A stretch of 64,000 bases of DNA from Aquimarina sp. AU58 (lineage in GTDB: Bacteria; Bacteroidota; Bacteroidia; Flavobacteriales; Flavobacteriaceae). Position 1 is the first letter of the stretch. Each line of letters starts with the position of its first letter. Below are positions 8,739-17,376 of the stretch, one piece after another. The notes beneath the pieces are model-generated. The model saw only the letters and a program-made list of their open reading frames with translations, was not told the DNA's origin and ran no database searches. The stretch covers positions 61,273-125,272 of the forward strand of contig NZ_OMPD01000005.1 of NCBI RefSeq assembly GCF_900312745.1, in the 5' to 3' direction. The translations under genes and the position numbers were made by a program.

Positions 8739-8885
8739 GTCACGAATAAAGAGTAATATTAATTATCTTGTTACGGTTTAAAACTAAATTGATATGAAAT
8801 GAGCCATAACAATTGAGTTGATACCAATCTAGATGTTCAATGGTGTAATTCCATCTGACATTTAAAAAACAATAAAAAAGAACAG

Positions 8886-9326
8886 ATGAAACATAAAGGT
8901 TATATCGAGATTGATCAATCTTTACATAAAGTGGCTGAGCTTTTTGCAAATCCAGATAATCTTAAAGAGTATCAGGATGGTTTTATTAGAAAAGAGTTGA
9001 TTAGTGGAGAAAACGGTAAAGTTGGCGCTGTTTCTAAAATGTATTACAAACACGGAAAACATGATATGGAGTTGACTGAAACAATAACCAAAAATGAACT
9101 TCCGCATTCATTTGAAGCCAGTTATCATCATAAACATATGGACAATACCATGAAATGTAATTTTATTGCCTTAGGCGATAAAAAAACAAAATATGAATTC
9201 GAATATGAATACACTCGTATAAACTGGGTTATGCCAAAATTGATGGCTATTTTATTTCCGAGTATGTATCGAAAACCAGCAGAAAAATGGCTTAAACAAT
9301 TTAAAGAGTTTGCTGAACGACAATAA
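8886..9326 (+). CDS. SRPBCC (START-like/polyketide cyclase 2) family protein
   Basis: 146 aa, a single helix-grip domain: N-terminal strand 'GYIEIDQSLHKVAELFANPD', a central run of strands around 'KMYYKHGKHDMELTETI', and the closing amphipathic helix 'PAEKWLKQFKEFAERQ'. Such domains bind small hydrophobic ligands, but the ligand cannot be deduced. Cytoplasmic, no signal peptide. It ends 29 bases from the convergently transcribed acetate kinase gene, with no obvious hairpin between them. Confidence 0.85.
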   Translation: MKHKGYIEIDQSLHKVAELFANPDNLKEYQDGFIRKELISGENGKVGAVSKMYYKHGKHDMELTETITKNELPHSFEASYHHKHMDNTMKCNFIALGDKKTKYEFEYEYTRINWVMPKLMAILFPSMYRKPAEKWLKQFKEFAERQ

Positions 9327-9355
9327 TCACTATAATTTTCTTTTTTATACTGCTC

Positions 9356-10540
9356 TTATGCTAATAATTCGAAAGATTGTTTGGCAATCTCTAATTCTTC
9401 ATTAGTAGGAATAACTAATATTTTTACTTCTGAAGAGGGTAAACTTATATCTCTTATTTCTTTAGATCGAATATTGTTTTTTTCTTCATCTAATCGAATG
9501 CCAAAAAACTCTTGATCTTTACATACCAAATTTCTAATCAAAGCAGAGTTCTCTCCTATTCCGGCAGTAAATACAATAGCATCCAAGCCGTTCATAACCG
9601 AAGCATATGCTCCTATAAATTTTTTGATACGATATGTATTCATTTGCAGCGCTAACTGGCAATCTTTATTGCCGTTTTCTGCTTCAGATTCAATATCCCG
9701 CAAATCGCTATATCCTGTTAACCCCAACATTCCACTTTCTTTTTGTAAAAGATCATTTACTTCTTTTAATGAATATCCTAAGGAATTAACCATATAAAAG
9801 ATGACTGCAGGATCAATATCTCCGGATCGTGTTCCCATAATCAATCCATTCATCGGTGCAAATCCCAAAGTATGATCTATACTTTTACCGTCGCGAACCG
9901 CAGTCATACTACATCCATTTCCTAAGTGAATTGTAATAATCTTAGATTTTTCTTTCCTTAAAAATTCGATTGCTTTTTCTGAAACGTATTTATGGCTGGT
10001 GCCATGAAACCCATATACTCTAATATTATGCTCATCTAAAAATTTATTCGGAATAGCATATTTATAAGCTTCTACAGGAATAGTTTGATGAAAAGCTGTA
10101 TCAAACACGGCTACTTGTTGTGCGTTAGAAAAAATCTCTTCGGCAACCAAAATTCCTTCCAGGTTTGCAGGGTTATGTAATGGTGCCAATGCAGAAAGTT
10201 TCTTAATTTTTTGTTTTACCTCTTCAGTGATTCCAACTGTTTCTGCAAAAGTGCTTCCCCCATGAACTACTCTATGACCAACAGTATGAATTTCTGATGC
10301 CGATCGGATCACTCCTACTTTATCATCCATCAAATAGCTGGCTATTAATTGTAGCCCATCTTTGTGAGTATTAACAGTCACAGTTTTTTCAATGTCATGT
10401 ATCTCGGATGTATAAGAAATTTTAGCATTTTCTAAACCAATACGTTCTACTAACCCAGAACAAACTACTTTTGCATCGGGCATAGTAAATAGTTGAAATT
10501 TTATAGACGAACTTCCAGAATTTAGTACAAGTATTTGCAT
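9356..10540 (-). CDS. ackA: acetate kinase
   Basis: 394 aa, full length. Catalyses acetyl phosphate + ADP = acetate + ATP, the second step of the Pta-AckA overflow and acetate-assimilation pathway. Signature segments are 'ILVLNSGSSSIKFQLF' at the N terminus, 'GHRVVHGG', 'AVFDTAFHQT', 'YGFHGTSHKYV', 'IHLGNGCSM' and 'GTRSGDIDPAV', all in the order of the ASKHA-fold family. It lies 50 bases downstream of pta on the same strand, so the two form a standard operon in reverse order of the map. No internal promoter was seen in the gap. Confidence 0.97.
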   Translation of the reverse strand: MQILVLNSGSSSIKFQLFTMPDAKVVCSGLVERIGLENAKISYTSEIHDIEKTVTVNTHKDGLQLIASYLMDDKVGVIRSASEIHTVGHRVVHGGSTFAETVGITEEVKQKIKKLSALAPLHNPANLEGILVAEEIFSNAQQVAVFDTAFHQTIPVEAYKYAIPNKFLDEHNIRVYGFHGTSHKYVSEKAIEFLRKEKSKIITIHLGNGCSMTAVRDGKSIDHTLGFAPMNGLIMGTRSGDIDPAVIFYMVNSLGYSLKEVNDLLQKESGMLGLTGYSDLRDIESEAENGNKDCQLALQMNTYRIKKFIGAYASVMNGLDAIVFTAGIGENSALIRNLVCKDQEFFGIRLDEEKNNIRSKEIRDISLPSSEVKILVIPTNEELEIAKQSFELLA

Positions 10541-10590
10541 ATTCTTTTAATAATTAAGAGTATTAAAAATCAGATATTTCTTTACTCTGT

Positions 10591-12684
10591 TTATAATCCC
10601 TGAGCCTGAATTGCCGTTATAATTACGGTATTATACACATCATCAACAGTGCATCCTCTACTTAGATCATTAACGGGTTTATTTAATCCTTGTAACATAG
10701 GGCCAATAGCTAATGCTCCTGTTTCTCGTTGAATAGCTTTATAGGTGTTATTTCCTGTATTTAAATCTGGAAATATCAAAACACTTGCCTGACCAGCTAC
10801 TTCAGAATTTGGTAATTTACTTTGTCCCACTTCTAAATCTACTGCTGCATCATATTGTATAGGTCCTTCTATTTTTAGATCAGGGTGTTTTTCTTTTACA
10901 ATGGCAGTTGCTTCTCTAACTATTTCTACATCTTCTCCTTTACCAGAGGTTCCCGAAGAATATGATAACATAGCCACTTTTGGTTCGATCCCAAAAGCTG
11001 CTGCCGATTCTGAAGAAGAAATTGCTATTTCTGCCAATTGTTCTGCATTAGGATTAGGGTTAATTGCACAATCACCAAAGACTGATACCCGATCTGCTAA
11101 GCACATAAAGAATACAGAAGAAACCACTTTTACTCCTGGTTTGGTCTTTATAAATTGTAACGCTGGCCTAATCGTATGTTGTGTAGTGTGCACTGCTCCC
11201 GACACCATTCCGTCTGCATGACCTTTATATATCATCATCGTACCAAAATAGGATACATCTGCCATCATATCTTTGGCCATATCCAGATTTACATTTTTGT
11301 GCTTTCTTAGCTCATAAAATGTTTGTACATACTCATCATAATAAGGAGATTCTGTAGGGAAGACAATCTGTATTTTATCAAAATCTATCGGAATATCCAG
11401 TTTTGTAGCCTTGCTCTTTATTTTCTTTTCATTTCCGATTAAGGTAATATCCACAACTCCAGATGCCAATAATCTAGAAGTAGCTCTTAAAATTCTTTCA
11501 TCAGATCCTTCTGGAAGAACAATATGCTTTTTATGTTTTAGAGCGCGTCTTAATAAATTATATTGAAACATTCGAGGGGTTAACCCTTCTGATTTAAATG
11601 TAATTAGTTTATCGGCTAATAGATCCTCATTAACATATTTTTCGAATATGCTAATAGATGTATTTATCTTTTGTAGATTATCCAGATAGATTTTAGACTT
11701 AATTGCTCCTATTTTATTGGTAATAGAAAATGTACCACTAGGTACCGATATAATAGGAAAAGATAAGGAAACACCTTCTATTAATTTAAGTATTGGTGGT
11801 TCGGGAATAATTCCTCCGGTAAGTATAATTCCCGAAATCTTTGGATAGTTATCAGAAATATTTGCCTGTAATACTCCTAAAATGATATCTGCACGATCTC
11901 CGGGAGTAATGACGAGACTATTATCTTTAAGATGTGTAAGATAGTTACGTAATTGCATTGCGCCTACTCCAAAACTACCAGCCTGATTATTTAGGTATTC
12001 TTTACCAAACAACACATTACCTTCTAATTCGTTTACAATCTCTTTGATAGTAGGATTAATCAAAGAATTAATTTTGGGGATAATAATACGATCGACATTA
12101 TTGCCAAAATCTTTTTCAAAACTACTTTCTAATTGTTTTTCACAACCTTGGGTAACTTTATTGGCTACCATAGCCAAAACTTCTACATCTTTACTATTAA
12201 AAGTATCGTATGCCAGTTTTAGATTACTAACAATTTCATCATTTTGCTTATCAATTCCACTTGCTACTATAACAGCTGGAATACCCAGATTTTTTGCTAT
12301 AATAACATTAATATCAAATTCAATGATATTACCTTCATCAGAAAAATCAGTGCCTTCTACTAATATAAAATCAAATCTTTCTTCAAGGTTTTTATATTTC
12401 CTGATAATCTCATCTATAATTTCTCCTGATTTACCCTGGTTGTATTTTTGAAGTACTTCACTTCTAGTATACGCATAGGCTTTTTTGAAGTTAATATCTA
12501 ATTCAAAATGCGATATTACAGTATTAATATGGTTATCAACTTCTCCTTCTTTAGGATCGTCGATAATTGGTCTAAAATACCCTACTCTGGCTACTTTACC
12601 CAGAAGCATACGCATCATACCTAAAACAACAATAGATTTACCACTATTAGGTTCTATAGTAGCAATATAAACGGCTTTACTCAT
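10591..12684 (-). CDS. pta: phosphate acetyltransferase, long form
   Basis: About 697 aa from the ATG at 12684; an in-frame TTG three codons earlier is less likely. Converts acetyl-CoA + phosphate to acetyl phosphate + CoA. Domains: an N-terminal P-loop/BioD-like region (1-220, 'IATIEPNSGKSIVVLG'), a DRTGG domain (about 210-320), and the catalytic PTA_PTB domain (about 370-690, with 'GSDERILRA', 'SYSSGTSGKGEDVE' and 'FPDLNTGNNTYKA'). This is the enterobacterial-type long Pta, whose N-terminal part is regulatory. A perfect -7 box sits 20 bases upstream, giving a short leader. ackA follows in the operon. Confidence 0.97.
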   Translation of the reverse strand: MSKAVYIATIEPNSGKSIVVLGMMRMLLGKVARVGYFRPIIDDPKEGEVDNHINTVISHFELDINFKKAYAYTRSEVLQKYNQGKSGEIIDEIIRKYKNLEERFDFILVEGTDFSDEGNIIEFDINVIIAKNLGIPAVIVASGIDKQNDEIVSNLKLAYDTFNSKDVEVLAMVANKVTQGCEKQLESSFEKDFGNNVDRIIIPKINSLINPTIKEIVNELEGNVLFGKEYLNNQAGSFGVGAMQLRNYLTHLKDNSLVITPGDRADIILGVLQANISDNYPKISGIILTGGIIPEPPILKLIEGVSLSFPIISVPSGTFSITNKIGAIKSKIYLDNLQKINTSISIFEKYVNEDLLADKLITFKSEGLTPRMFQYNLLRRALKHKKHIVLPEGSDERILRATSRLLASGVVDITLIGNEKKIKSKATKLDIPIDFDKIQIVFPTESPYYDEYVQTFYELRKHKNVNLDMAKDMMADVSYFGTMMIYKGHADGMVSGAVHTTQHTIRPALQFIKTKPGVKVVSSVFFMCLADRVSVFGDCAINPNPNAEQLAEIAISSSESAAAFGIEPKVAMLSYSSGTSGKGEDVEIVREATAIVKEKHPDLKIEGPIQYDAAVDLEVGQSKLPNSEVAGQASVLIFPDLNTGNNTYKAIQRETGALAIGPMLQGLNKPVNDLSRGCTVDDVYNTVIITAIQAQGL

Positions 12685-12703
12685 GTATAACAATTTGGTA
12701 GTA

Positions 12704-12711
12704 CAAAGATA
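12704..12711 (-). promoter_or_regulatory. -7 promoter element of pta-ackA
   Basis: On the minus strand the bases read TATCTTTG, an exact match to the Bacteroidota -7 consensus TAnnTTTG. It lies 20 bases before the pta ATG. The -33 TTG is not clear. Confidence 0.5.
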
Positions 12712-12804
12712 CGTTAATACCGTAATTTAACATAAGATCATTGTATAATAAAACTTCTTTCTATCATAGTCATACAATATTAACAATTCGATTTTCATTT
12801 CAAC

Positions 12805-12835
12805 AAAAAAGGTTTAGAATTACGCTAAACCTTTT
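12805..12835 (-). terminator. terminator hairpin after the outer-membrane protein gene
   Basis: An 11-bp stem (12807-12817 with 12825-12835, core GGTTTAG/CTAAACC) closes a 7-base loop. It lies 120 bases downstream of the leftward beta-barrel gene and before the pta promoter. The trailing T-run is short on either strand. Confidence 0.6.
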
Positions 12836-12954
12836 ATTATATCTTATAACTTTTTGACACCTTAATTCATGTCTTTTCTGCTTTTAAAGTCTTTATACAA
12901 TACATGCTATAACATATGTTACGATTAATTTGATCAATCCAATCATTATACATG

Positions 12955-13512
12955 TTACAATTTAAAAGATATACCTGCTTGAAACACCGAGTTTTTAAGC
13001 GATGTATTATTTTCTTTAGTAATATCTGCCAATCCAAGGTTATATCTAATTCCAACTTCTAAATTATCAGTTAACGAATATCCTATACCCAAAGCTACTC
13101 CGTAATCGATTTTCTTAAAGTTACTTTTAACAAAACCAGTTCCTTTGCCTCCTAATAAATATCCTACTTGAGGTCCTGCCTCGAGGCTTAACTTATTAAT
13201 AGGATAGAATTTTATTATTGCCGGTAATACATTGATATAGTTTAATTTTATTTTTCCGGAACTATTTTTTGATTTAGCTCCTTGAGCAGAATACAGTATT
13301 TCGGACCGAATTGCTAATTTTTCGGATAGTCTATATTGAGAAAAGACTCCTCCCATTACCCCTATTTTAAATTTAGAAGATGTATTCCTAAATTCCGTTA
13401 GGTTAGCCCCTGCTTTAATTCCAAATTCTATTCCTTTTTGTTTTTCCTGTGCATTTATAGCCATTACCCCTAATAACACTGCACATAACATTAATTTAAT
13501 TGTTTTCTTCAT
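12955..13512 (-). CDS. outer-membrane beta-barrel protein (porin-like, OmpX/PorT type)
   Basis: About 185 aa from the ATG at 13512; the preceding in-frame ATG would put a charged stretch before the signal peptide. Signal peptide 'MKKTIKLMLCAVLLGVMAIN' then 'AQEKQKGIEFGIKAGANL'. The rest alternates amphipathic strands with turns ('FSQYRLSEKLAIRSEILYSA', 'LSLEAGPQVGYLLG', 'ALGIGYSLTDNLEVGIRY') and ends in a hydrophobic 'FQAGISFKL', the usual C-terminal strand of an eight-stranded barrel. Function unknown. Last of three leftward envelope genes (15059 to 12955), with a hairpin downstream. Confidence 0.82.
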   Translation of the reverse strand: MKKTIKLMLCAVLLGVMAINAQEKQKGIEFGIKAGANLTEFRNTSSKFKIGVMGGVFSQYRLSEKLAIRSEILYSAQGAKSKNSSGKIKLNYINVLPAIIKFYPINKLSLEAGPQVGYLLGGKGTGFVKSNFKKIDYGVALGIGYSLTDNLEVGIRYNLGLADITKENNTSLKNSVFQAGISFKL

Positions 13513-13567
13513 TTTGATTTTTTTGTTTTTAATTGAATACATTATTGTTCTGAAAGTGATTTTCAGA

Positions 13568-14650
13568 TTAAAAATTAATCCCTAATTCGAGCTCAAACCC
13601 AAAATTTTTGGTATACACCTTAGAAGTTTGTATTTGTTGAAAAACACCTGCTCCAATCACAATACCATACTCTTTCCAAGGGATAATTTTCACTCCTTGT
13701 TTAGCGCCTATTCCTATAAGGAAATTATGTTGTTTTTTGCCTTCTATCTTTTTGGTGATTTCAAGCCCTAAAGGCACTTCTATGCCTATATTAATATACA
13801 CTCCTGGTATTATTTTTAGATACCCATCAAAACCGCCCCCTACGCTAAAGGCATCAACAGATGTGTAATTTTTGTTGAGTAATGAACTTCGTTTTATACT
13901 ATATTTATCATAAGATATTACAAAGGGCATGATGAAGTCTTTATCACTATCGGCAAAACCGATATAACTCATTTTCCACCCCTCTTTATGTTTGCTGTAT
14001 ATTTTCCTATATGTTAACATATCAAACCATTTCCCTAATCGTTTTGCTTTCTTCATTTCTGGTTTCTCATAAAAAACATCTTCTGCACTGGTTTGTAGAT
14101 TTCCTGATATAGATTCTGGTTTGCTTCTTTTTTTATAGGTATTGATAAAACTTAAAGTGCAATATTCTAATGCAGCTCTGATTCTTTGTTCGTAGGTTTC
14201 GAATATTTTTGATGTATCAGATATAGTAAAAGTTTCATCTTCATAATGCTGTACATCAAAAAGTTTTTGCAGTTTATCATTTTCTTTTTCATAAAAAATC
14301 AAGTTAATATACACCCTCGTTGTTATATGGCTTATACTACTTTGTGATTGCTGAATTTCTAAATCTTTAATTTTTATAAATATTGGTTTTGCGTCTTTGG
14401 TTTGCGAAAAAGAAGTTTTCATAAAATTCAGAATAGCCGTTGGTGCATCTGGGTACAATTGAAAAATGACTTTTTCTCCATGTCTATTAGTTCCTAGTCC
14501 TAAGTTTTTCTTTTTTCTAATATCAAAAACCTGTGCTATAGATATCGATACGTTTTCTGTATGAAAAGGAATGGTTTTTAAGGTTATGTTTTCCTGAGAC
14601 AATACTATAGAAGACAAGAAAAACATTGATATATGCCAGATATATTTCAT
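13568..14650 (-). CDS. envelope protein of unknown function with C-terminal barrel-like region
   Basis: About 360 aa from the ATG at 14650. Upstream in-frame starts would place a basic segment before the signal peptide 'MKYIWHISMFFLSSIVLS'. Residues 20-170 look globular and may be periplasmic. Residues about 215-360 have alternating beta strands ('VDAFSVGGGFDGYLKIIPGV', 'NFGFELELGINF' at the end) and probably sit in the outer membrane. I recognise no named domain. It begins 13 bases after the lipocalin-like gene and is followed 55 bases later by another barrel gene, so the three are likely one transcript. Confidence 0.7.
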   Translation of the reverse strand: MKYIWHISMFFLSSIVLSQENITLKTIPFHTENVSISIAQVFDIRKKKNLGLGTNRHGEKVIFQLYPDAPTAILNFMKTSFSQTKDAKPIFIKIKDLEIQQSQSSISHITTRVYINLIFYEKENDKLQKLFDVQHYEDETFTISDTSKIFETYEQRIRAALEYCTLSFINTYKKRSKPESISGNLQTSAEDVFYEKPEMKKAKRLGKWFDMLTYRKIYSKHKEGWKMSYIGFADSDKDFIMPFVISYDKYSIKRSSLLNKNYTSVDAFSVGGGFDGYLKIIPGVYINIGIEVPLGLEITKKIEGKKQHNFLIGIGAKQGVKIIPWKEYGIVIGAGVFQQIQTSKVYTKNFGFELELGINF

Positions 14651-14663
14651 TATAAACTTGATT

Positions 14664-15059
14664 TTACAAATTAGACTTATAATGAACCTCGACTTCTCTA
14701 ATTTCCTCAATATCAAAATATAACACCAGCTCTTTGGGTGTTAAAGTGATGATGTATGCCTTTACGGTCTCTCTTTTGTCATCAGTCATCATTATATAAC
14801 CTCCATTAGTATTTAACATCCAAACACCACTCTCCTTTTTCCCTTCAGATATGGAGACGAAGGTCATATCCTTTTTAAAAAAAATGTAATCATTTCTTTC
14901 TTTTTTAGATGGTGGATATTTCTTAACTCCGATCTTATAAGTATCCAAATCCCATTTCTTTATGAGAGCGTTTTTATTCAGGGTTTGTGCACCGATATTA
15001 TGAAACGAAAAAGCGAATAGTATCGTCGTTAGAATTGTTATATTTATTTTGCTGTTCAT
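14664..15059 (-). CDS. small exported lipocalin-like protein
   Basis: 131 aa with a signal peptide (residues 1-24, ending 'FSFHNIGA' before Gln). The mature part follows the pattern of Bacteroidota lipocalin-like domain proteins: 'LIKKWDLDTYKIG', 'NDYIFFKKDMTFVSISEGKK', 'SGVWMLNTNGGYIMMTD' and 'YIITLTPKELVLYFD'. These are small beta-barrel periplasmic proteins without known ligands. First gene of the leftward trio, divergent from an AraC regulator across 194 bases that carry two copies of an inverted repeat, so control by that regulator is plausible. Confidence 0.7.
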   Translation of the reverse strand: MNSKINITILTTILFAFSFHNIGAQTLNKNALIKKWDLDTYKIGVKKYPPSKKERNDYIFFKKDMTFVSISEGKKESGVWMLNTNGGYIMMTDDKRETVKAYIITLTPKELVLYFDIEEIREVEVHYKSNL

Positions 15060-15111
15060 ATCTTACTCTTAAAATTTTAGCCAAAACTAGTAAGCATGAA
15101 TCGTATGTTGT

Positions 15112-15128
15112 TTGTCCTGTTAAGACAA
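15112..15128. promoter_or_regulatory. inverted-repeat operator candidate, copy 1 (TTGTC-N7-GACAA)
   Basis: TTGTC CTGTTAA GACAA, a perfect 5-bp dyad (6 bp with the flanking T/A), lies 53 bases before the start of the leftward lipocalin-like gene. The same dyad with the same spacing recurs at 15190-15206. Confidence 0.55.
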
Positions 15129-15189
15129 AATAACATGACCTGTATATGATCTTAAAATTCTTATTTTACTCTAGAAATAACATATTTAA

Positions 15190-15206
15190 TTGTCCTAAAA
15201 AGACAA
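15190..15206. promoter_or_regulatory. inverted-repeat operator candidate, copy 2 (TTGTC-N7-GACAA)
   Basis: TTGTC CTAAAAA GACAA, the second copy, ends 47 bases before the AraC regulator start. The two dyad centres are 78 bases apart, and each site is about equally far from the gene it faces. Confidence 0.55.
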
Positions 15207-15253
15207 CTCAAAAATTACGATTTCGTAGTACCTTTCCTCTAAAATGATAAAAC

Positions 15254-16126
15254 ATGGGAAATCCAACACAACTGGAACGTTATAAAAAACTAATTCTCTA
15301 TATAGAAGAAAGATTTAAAAGTGAAATCAGTAAAAAAGAGATAGAAGACATATCGTTTTATTCGTATCGAAATATAAATAGAATATTTCTTGCACTTCAT
15401 CACGAAACTATTGGACAATATATAAAAAGGATAAAACTAGAAAAAGCTGCAGAATACTTAAAATTTTCATCCGAGAATATCTCTGATATCGCTTATGAAA
15501 TTGGATATAGTGATATTGCTGCTTTTAGTAAAGCTTTTAAAAAGCAATTTAAATGCTCTCCTTCTTCTTTTCGGAATTCAACCAAAATCAAACAATACAT
15601 TACTCAAAAAGCCATCTTTCCATTAGAAAATACTCAAGAACAAATTCTTACGTATGAAATCGAAGAAATCTCTGGTTTTGATATTTTATATTTAACCTAT
15701 CAAGGGTCTTATGAAAATATTAAAGGAATAGAGAAAACCTGGAAACAATTGATATCATATGCGTCAAAACATAGCTTATTAAAAGATGAAACAATTATAT
15801 TGGGAGAAATACTAGATGATGACGCAATCACCGATACTTTACATTGCCGATATAATGCTGGAATTATACTAGAAAAAGAAATAGATTTTTCTCTAAAAGG
15901 ATTATTTAAAACCAAACATATACCCCAGCAAAAATATGCTAAGTTTATACACAAAGGTAGTCACGAGAGTTCTGTAGACACCTATGATTTGATCTATGGG
16001 CACTGGATAACCGAAGTACAGTTAGAGTTTGAAGACAAACCAACTTTAGAGTTTTATCTTAATGACGAATCTAATACTCCTAAAAAAGAACTCCTTACCG
16101 AGATTTATATTCCTGTAAAACAATAA
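15254..16126 (+). CDS. AraC-family regulator with GyrI-like effector domain
   Basis: 290 aa. Residues 5-105 are an N-terminal AraC double helix-turn-helix ('ISFYSYRNINRIFLALHHET', 'DIAYEIGYSDIAAFSKAFKK', 'QFKCSPSSFRNST'). Residues about 130-290 are a GyrI-like/SOUL-type effector-binding domain ('YLTYQGSYENIKGIEKTWKQ', 'QKYAKFIHKGSHESS'). This is the Rob/multidrug-sensor layout, expected to bind a small hydrophobic compound and activate transcription. It is divergent from the three envelope genes, and the repeated dyads between them are candidate binding sites. The DUF418-type membrane protein downstream may be a further target. Confidence 0.9.
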   Translation: MGNPTQLERYKKLILYIEERFKSEISKKEIEDISFYSYRNINRIFLALHHETIGQYIKRIKLEKAAEYLKFSSENISDIAYEIGYSDIAAFSKAFKKQFKCSPSSFRNSTKIKQYITQKAIFPLENTQEQILTYEIEEISGFDILYLTYQGSYENIKGIEKTWKQLISYASKHSLLKDETIILGEILDDDAITDTLHCRYNAGIILEKEIDFSLKGLFKTKHIPQQKYAKFIHKGSHESSVDTYDLIYGHWITEVQLEFEDKPTLEFYLNDESNTPKKELLTEIYIPVKQ

Positions 16127-16192
16127 TTGTCTGTATTGAACAATAACGCTTCGAAGCTGCTCATCTAAATTTGTTTGCAAAAACAGAGTGCT

Positions 16193-17269
16193 ATGCAAAA
16201 AAGAATTATCGGAATAGATGTAGCAAGAGCATTGGCTATTTTTGGGATGATTATCGTTAATTTTAAAATGGTCTTTGGAAATCATGGCAATCCTCTCTTG
16301 AATACCTTTTTAGGATTATTAGATGGAAAAGCTGCTGCAACCTTTGTGGTTCTGGCAGGTGTAGGAATTTCATTACTAACAAAAAATGCGATACATCAGA
16401 ATAATAAAGAAGCGTTAAACAGAAACAAAAATAAACTTCTTAAAAGAGCTCTATTTCTTTTCTTAATTGGTATATCCTATTCAACAATCTGGCAAGCAGA
16501 TATTTTACACTTTTATGCGATATACATGTTGCTAGCAATATTTTTAATAAAAAGTAGTCCAAAAACACTAGTATCAATAGCAATAGGAATGATTATAGTA
16601 TATCCTATACTCATGATATTATGGAATTATGATAGTGGATGGGACTATACTAAAATGGAGTATACAAATCTATGGACAGTAAAAGGTTTTTTAAAAAATC
16701 TTTTTTTTAACGGTTTCCATCCTGTTATTCCATGGAGTGCATTTATGATTATAGGAATGTGGTTTGGTAAAATGGAATTAAGTAATACTAGAGTAGTTAC
16801 AAAAGCATTGTGGATTAGTCTTACTGTATTTATAGTTGTACAGATAATGTCATATTTCTCAATTGTATTCTTTTCTATGGGAGACCAAGAAATTATCACA
16901 GAATTAACCCCGATTCTTGGAACAGCCCCTATGCCTCCATTACCTCTATACATGGTTTCTGGCAGTAGTATAGCCATATTTCTTATTTCTTTTTGTATTC
17001 TAATTTCAAAAAAATATGAGAGTACTACTTTTATACATATTCTAAAAAACACGGGACAACTTGCTTTAACTTTTTATATCGCACATGTTATCATAGGCAT
17101 GGGATGTATAGAAATTGTCAATCCTACAAAAATGGGAGAGTATACTATAAACTTTTCGTTTTTATACGCTTTGTTCTTTATTATAATATGTCTCATTTTT
17201 GCAATAATCAATAGAAAATATGCAAAACATGGCCCTGTTGAATGGATAATGCGAAAATTAACCGATTGA
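16193..17269 (+). CDS. YeiB/DUF418-type multi-pass membrane protein
   Basis: About 358 aa from the ATG at 16193; a TTG six codons earlier is less likely. Starts 'RIIGIDVARALAIFGMIIVN', the hallmark first helix of the DUF418/YeiB and related acyltransferase-like membrane families ('R..G.D..R..A..G'). About nine to ten hydrophobic helices follow, including 'AAATFVVLAGVGISLL' and the C-terminal 'GQLALTFYIAHVIIGMG', and the gene ends in a basic tail. Members are inner-membrane proteins of unproven function, some suspected of acyl transfer. It follows the AraC/GyrI regulator by 66 bases and ends at a strong bidirectional terminator. Confidence 0.82.
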   Translation: MQKRIIGIDVARALAIFGMIIVNFKMVFGNHGNPLLNTFLGLLDGKAAATFVVLAGVGISLLTKNAIHQNNKEALNRNKNKLLKRALFLFLIGISYSTIWQADILHFYAIYMLLAIFLIKSSPKTLVSIAIGMIIVYPILMILWNYDSGWDYTKMEYTNLWTVKGFLKNLFFNGFHPVIPWSAFMIIGMWFGKMELSNTRVVTKALWISLTVFIVVQIMSYFSIVFFSMGDQEIITELTPILGTAPMPPLPLYMVSGSSIAIFLISFCILISKKYESTTFIHILKNTGQLALTFYIAHVIIGMGCIEIVNPTKMGEYTINFSFLYALFFIIICLIFAIINRKYAKHGPVEWIMRKLTD

Positions 17270-17321
17270 TGTAGTTATTGGTACTATTACTGCTACCGAT
17301 AAGCATCTATAGAATAAAAAT

Positions 17322-17357
17322 ATAAAGACCGTCTAATAAAACTTAGACGGTCTTTAT
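17322..17357. terminator. bidirectional terminator between convergent genes
   Basis: A 15-bp uninterrupted stem (ATAAAGACCGTCTAA with its complement) closes a 6-base loop. It serves the DUF418-type gene on the plus strand and the DUF2911 gene on the minus strand. Confidence 0.88.
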
Positions 17358-17376
17358 TGTTTGTTATAGATTAATC

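Noticed and set aside
10901..11221. 106-codon plus-strand open frame within pta
   Set aside because: Antisense of the conserved catalytic domain of pta, no promoter or family match.
12867..13055. 62-codon minus-strand open frame at the 3' end of the porin-like gene
   Set aside because: Overlaps the end of a real gene in another frame, has no signal or family, and lies before a terminator; treated as a shadow.
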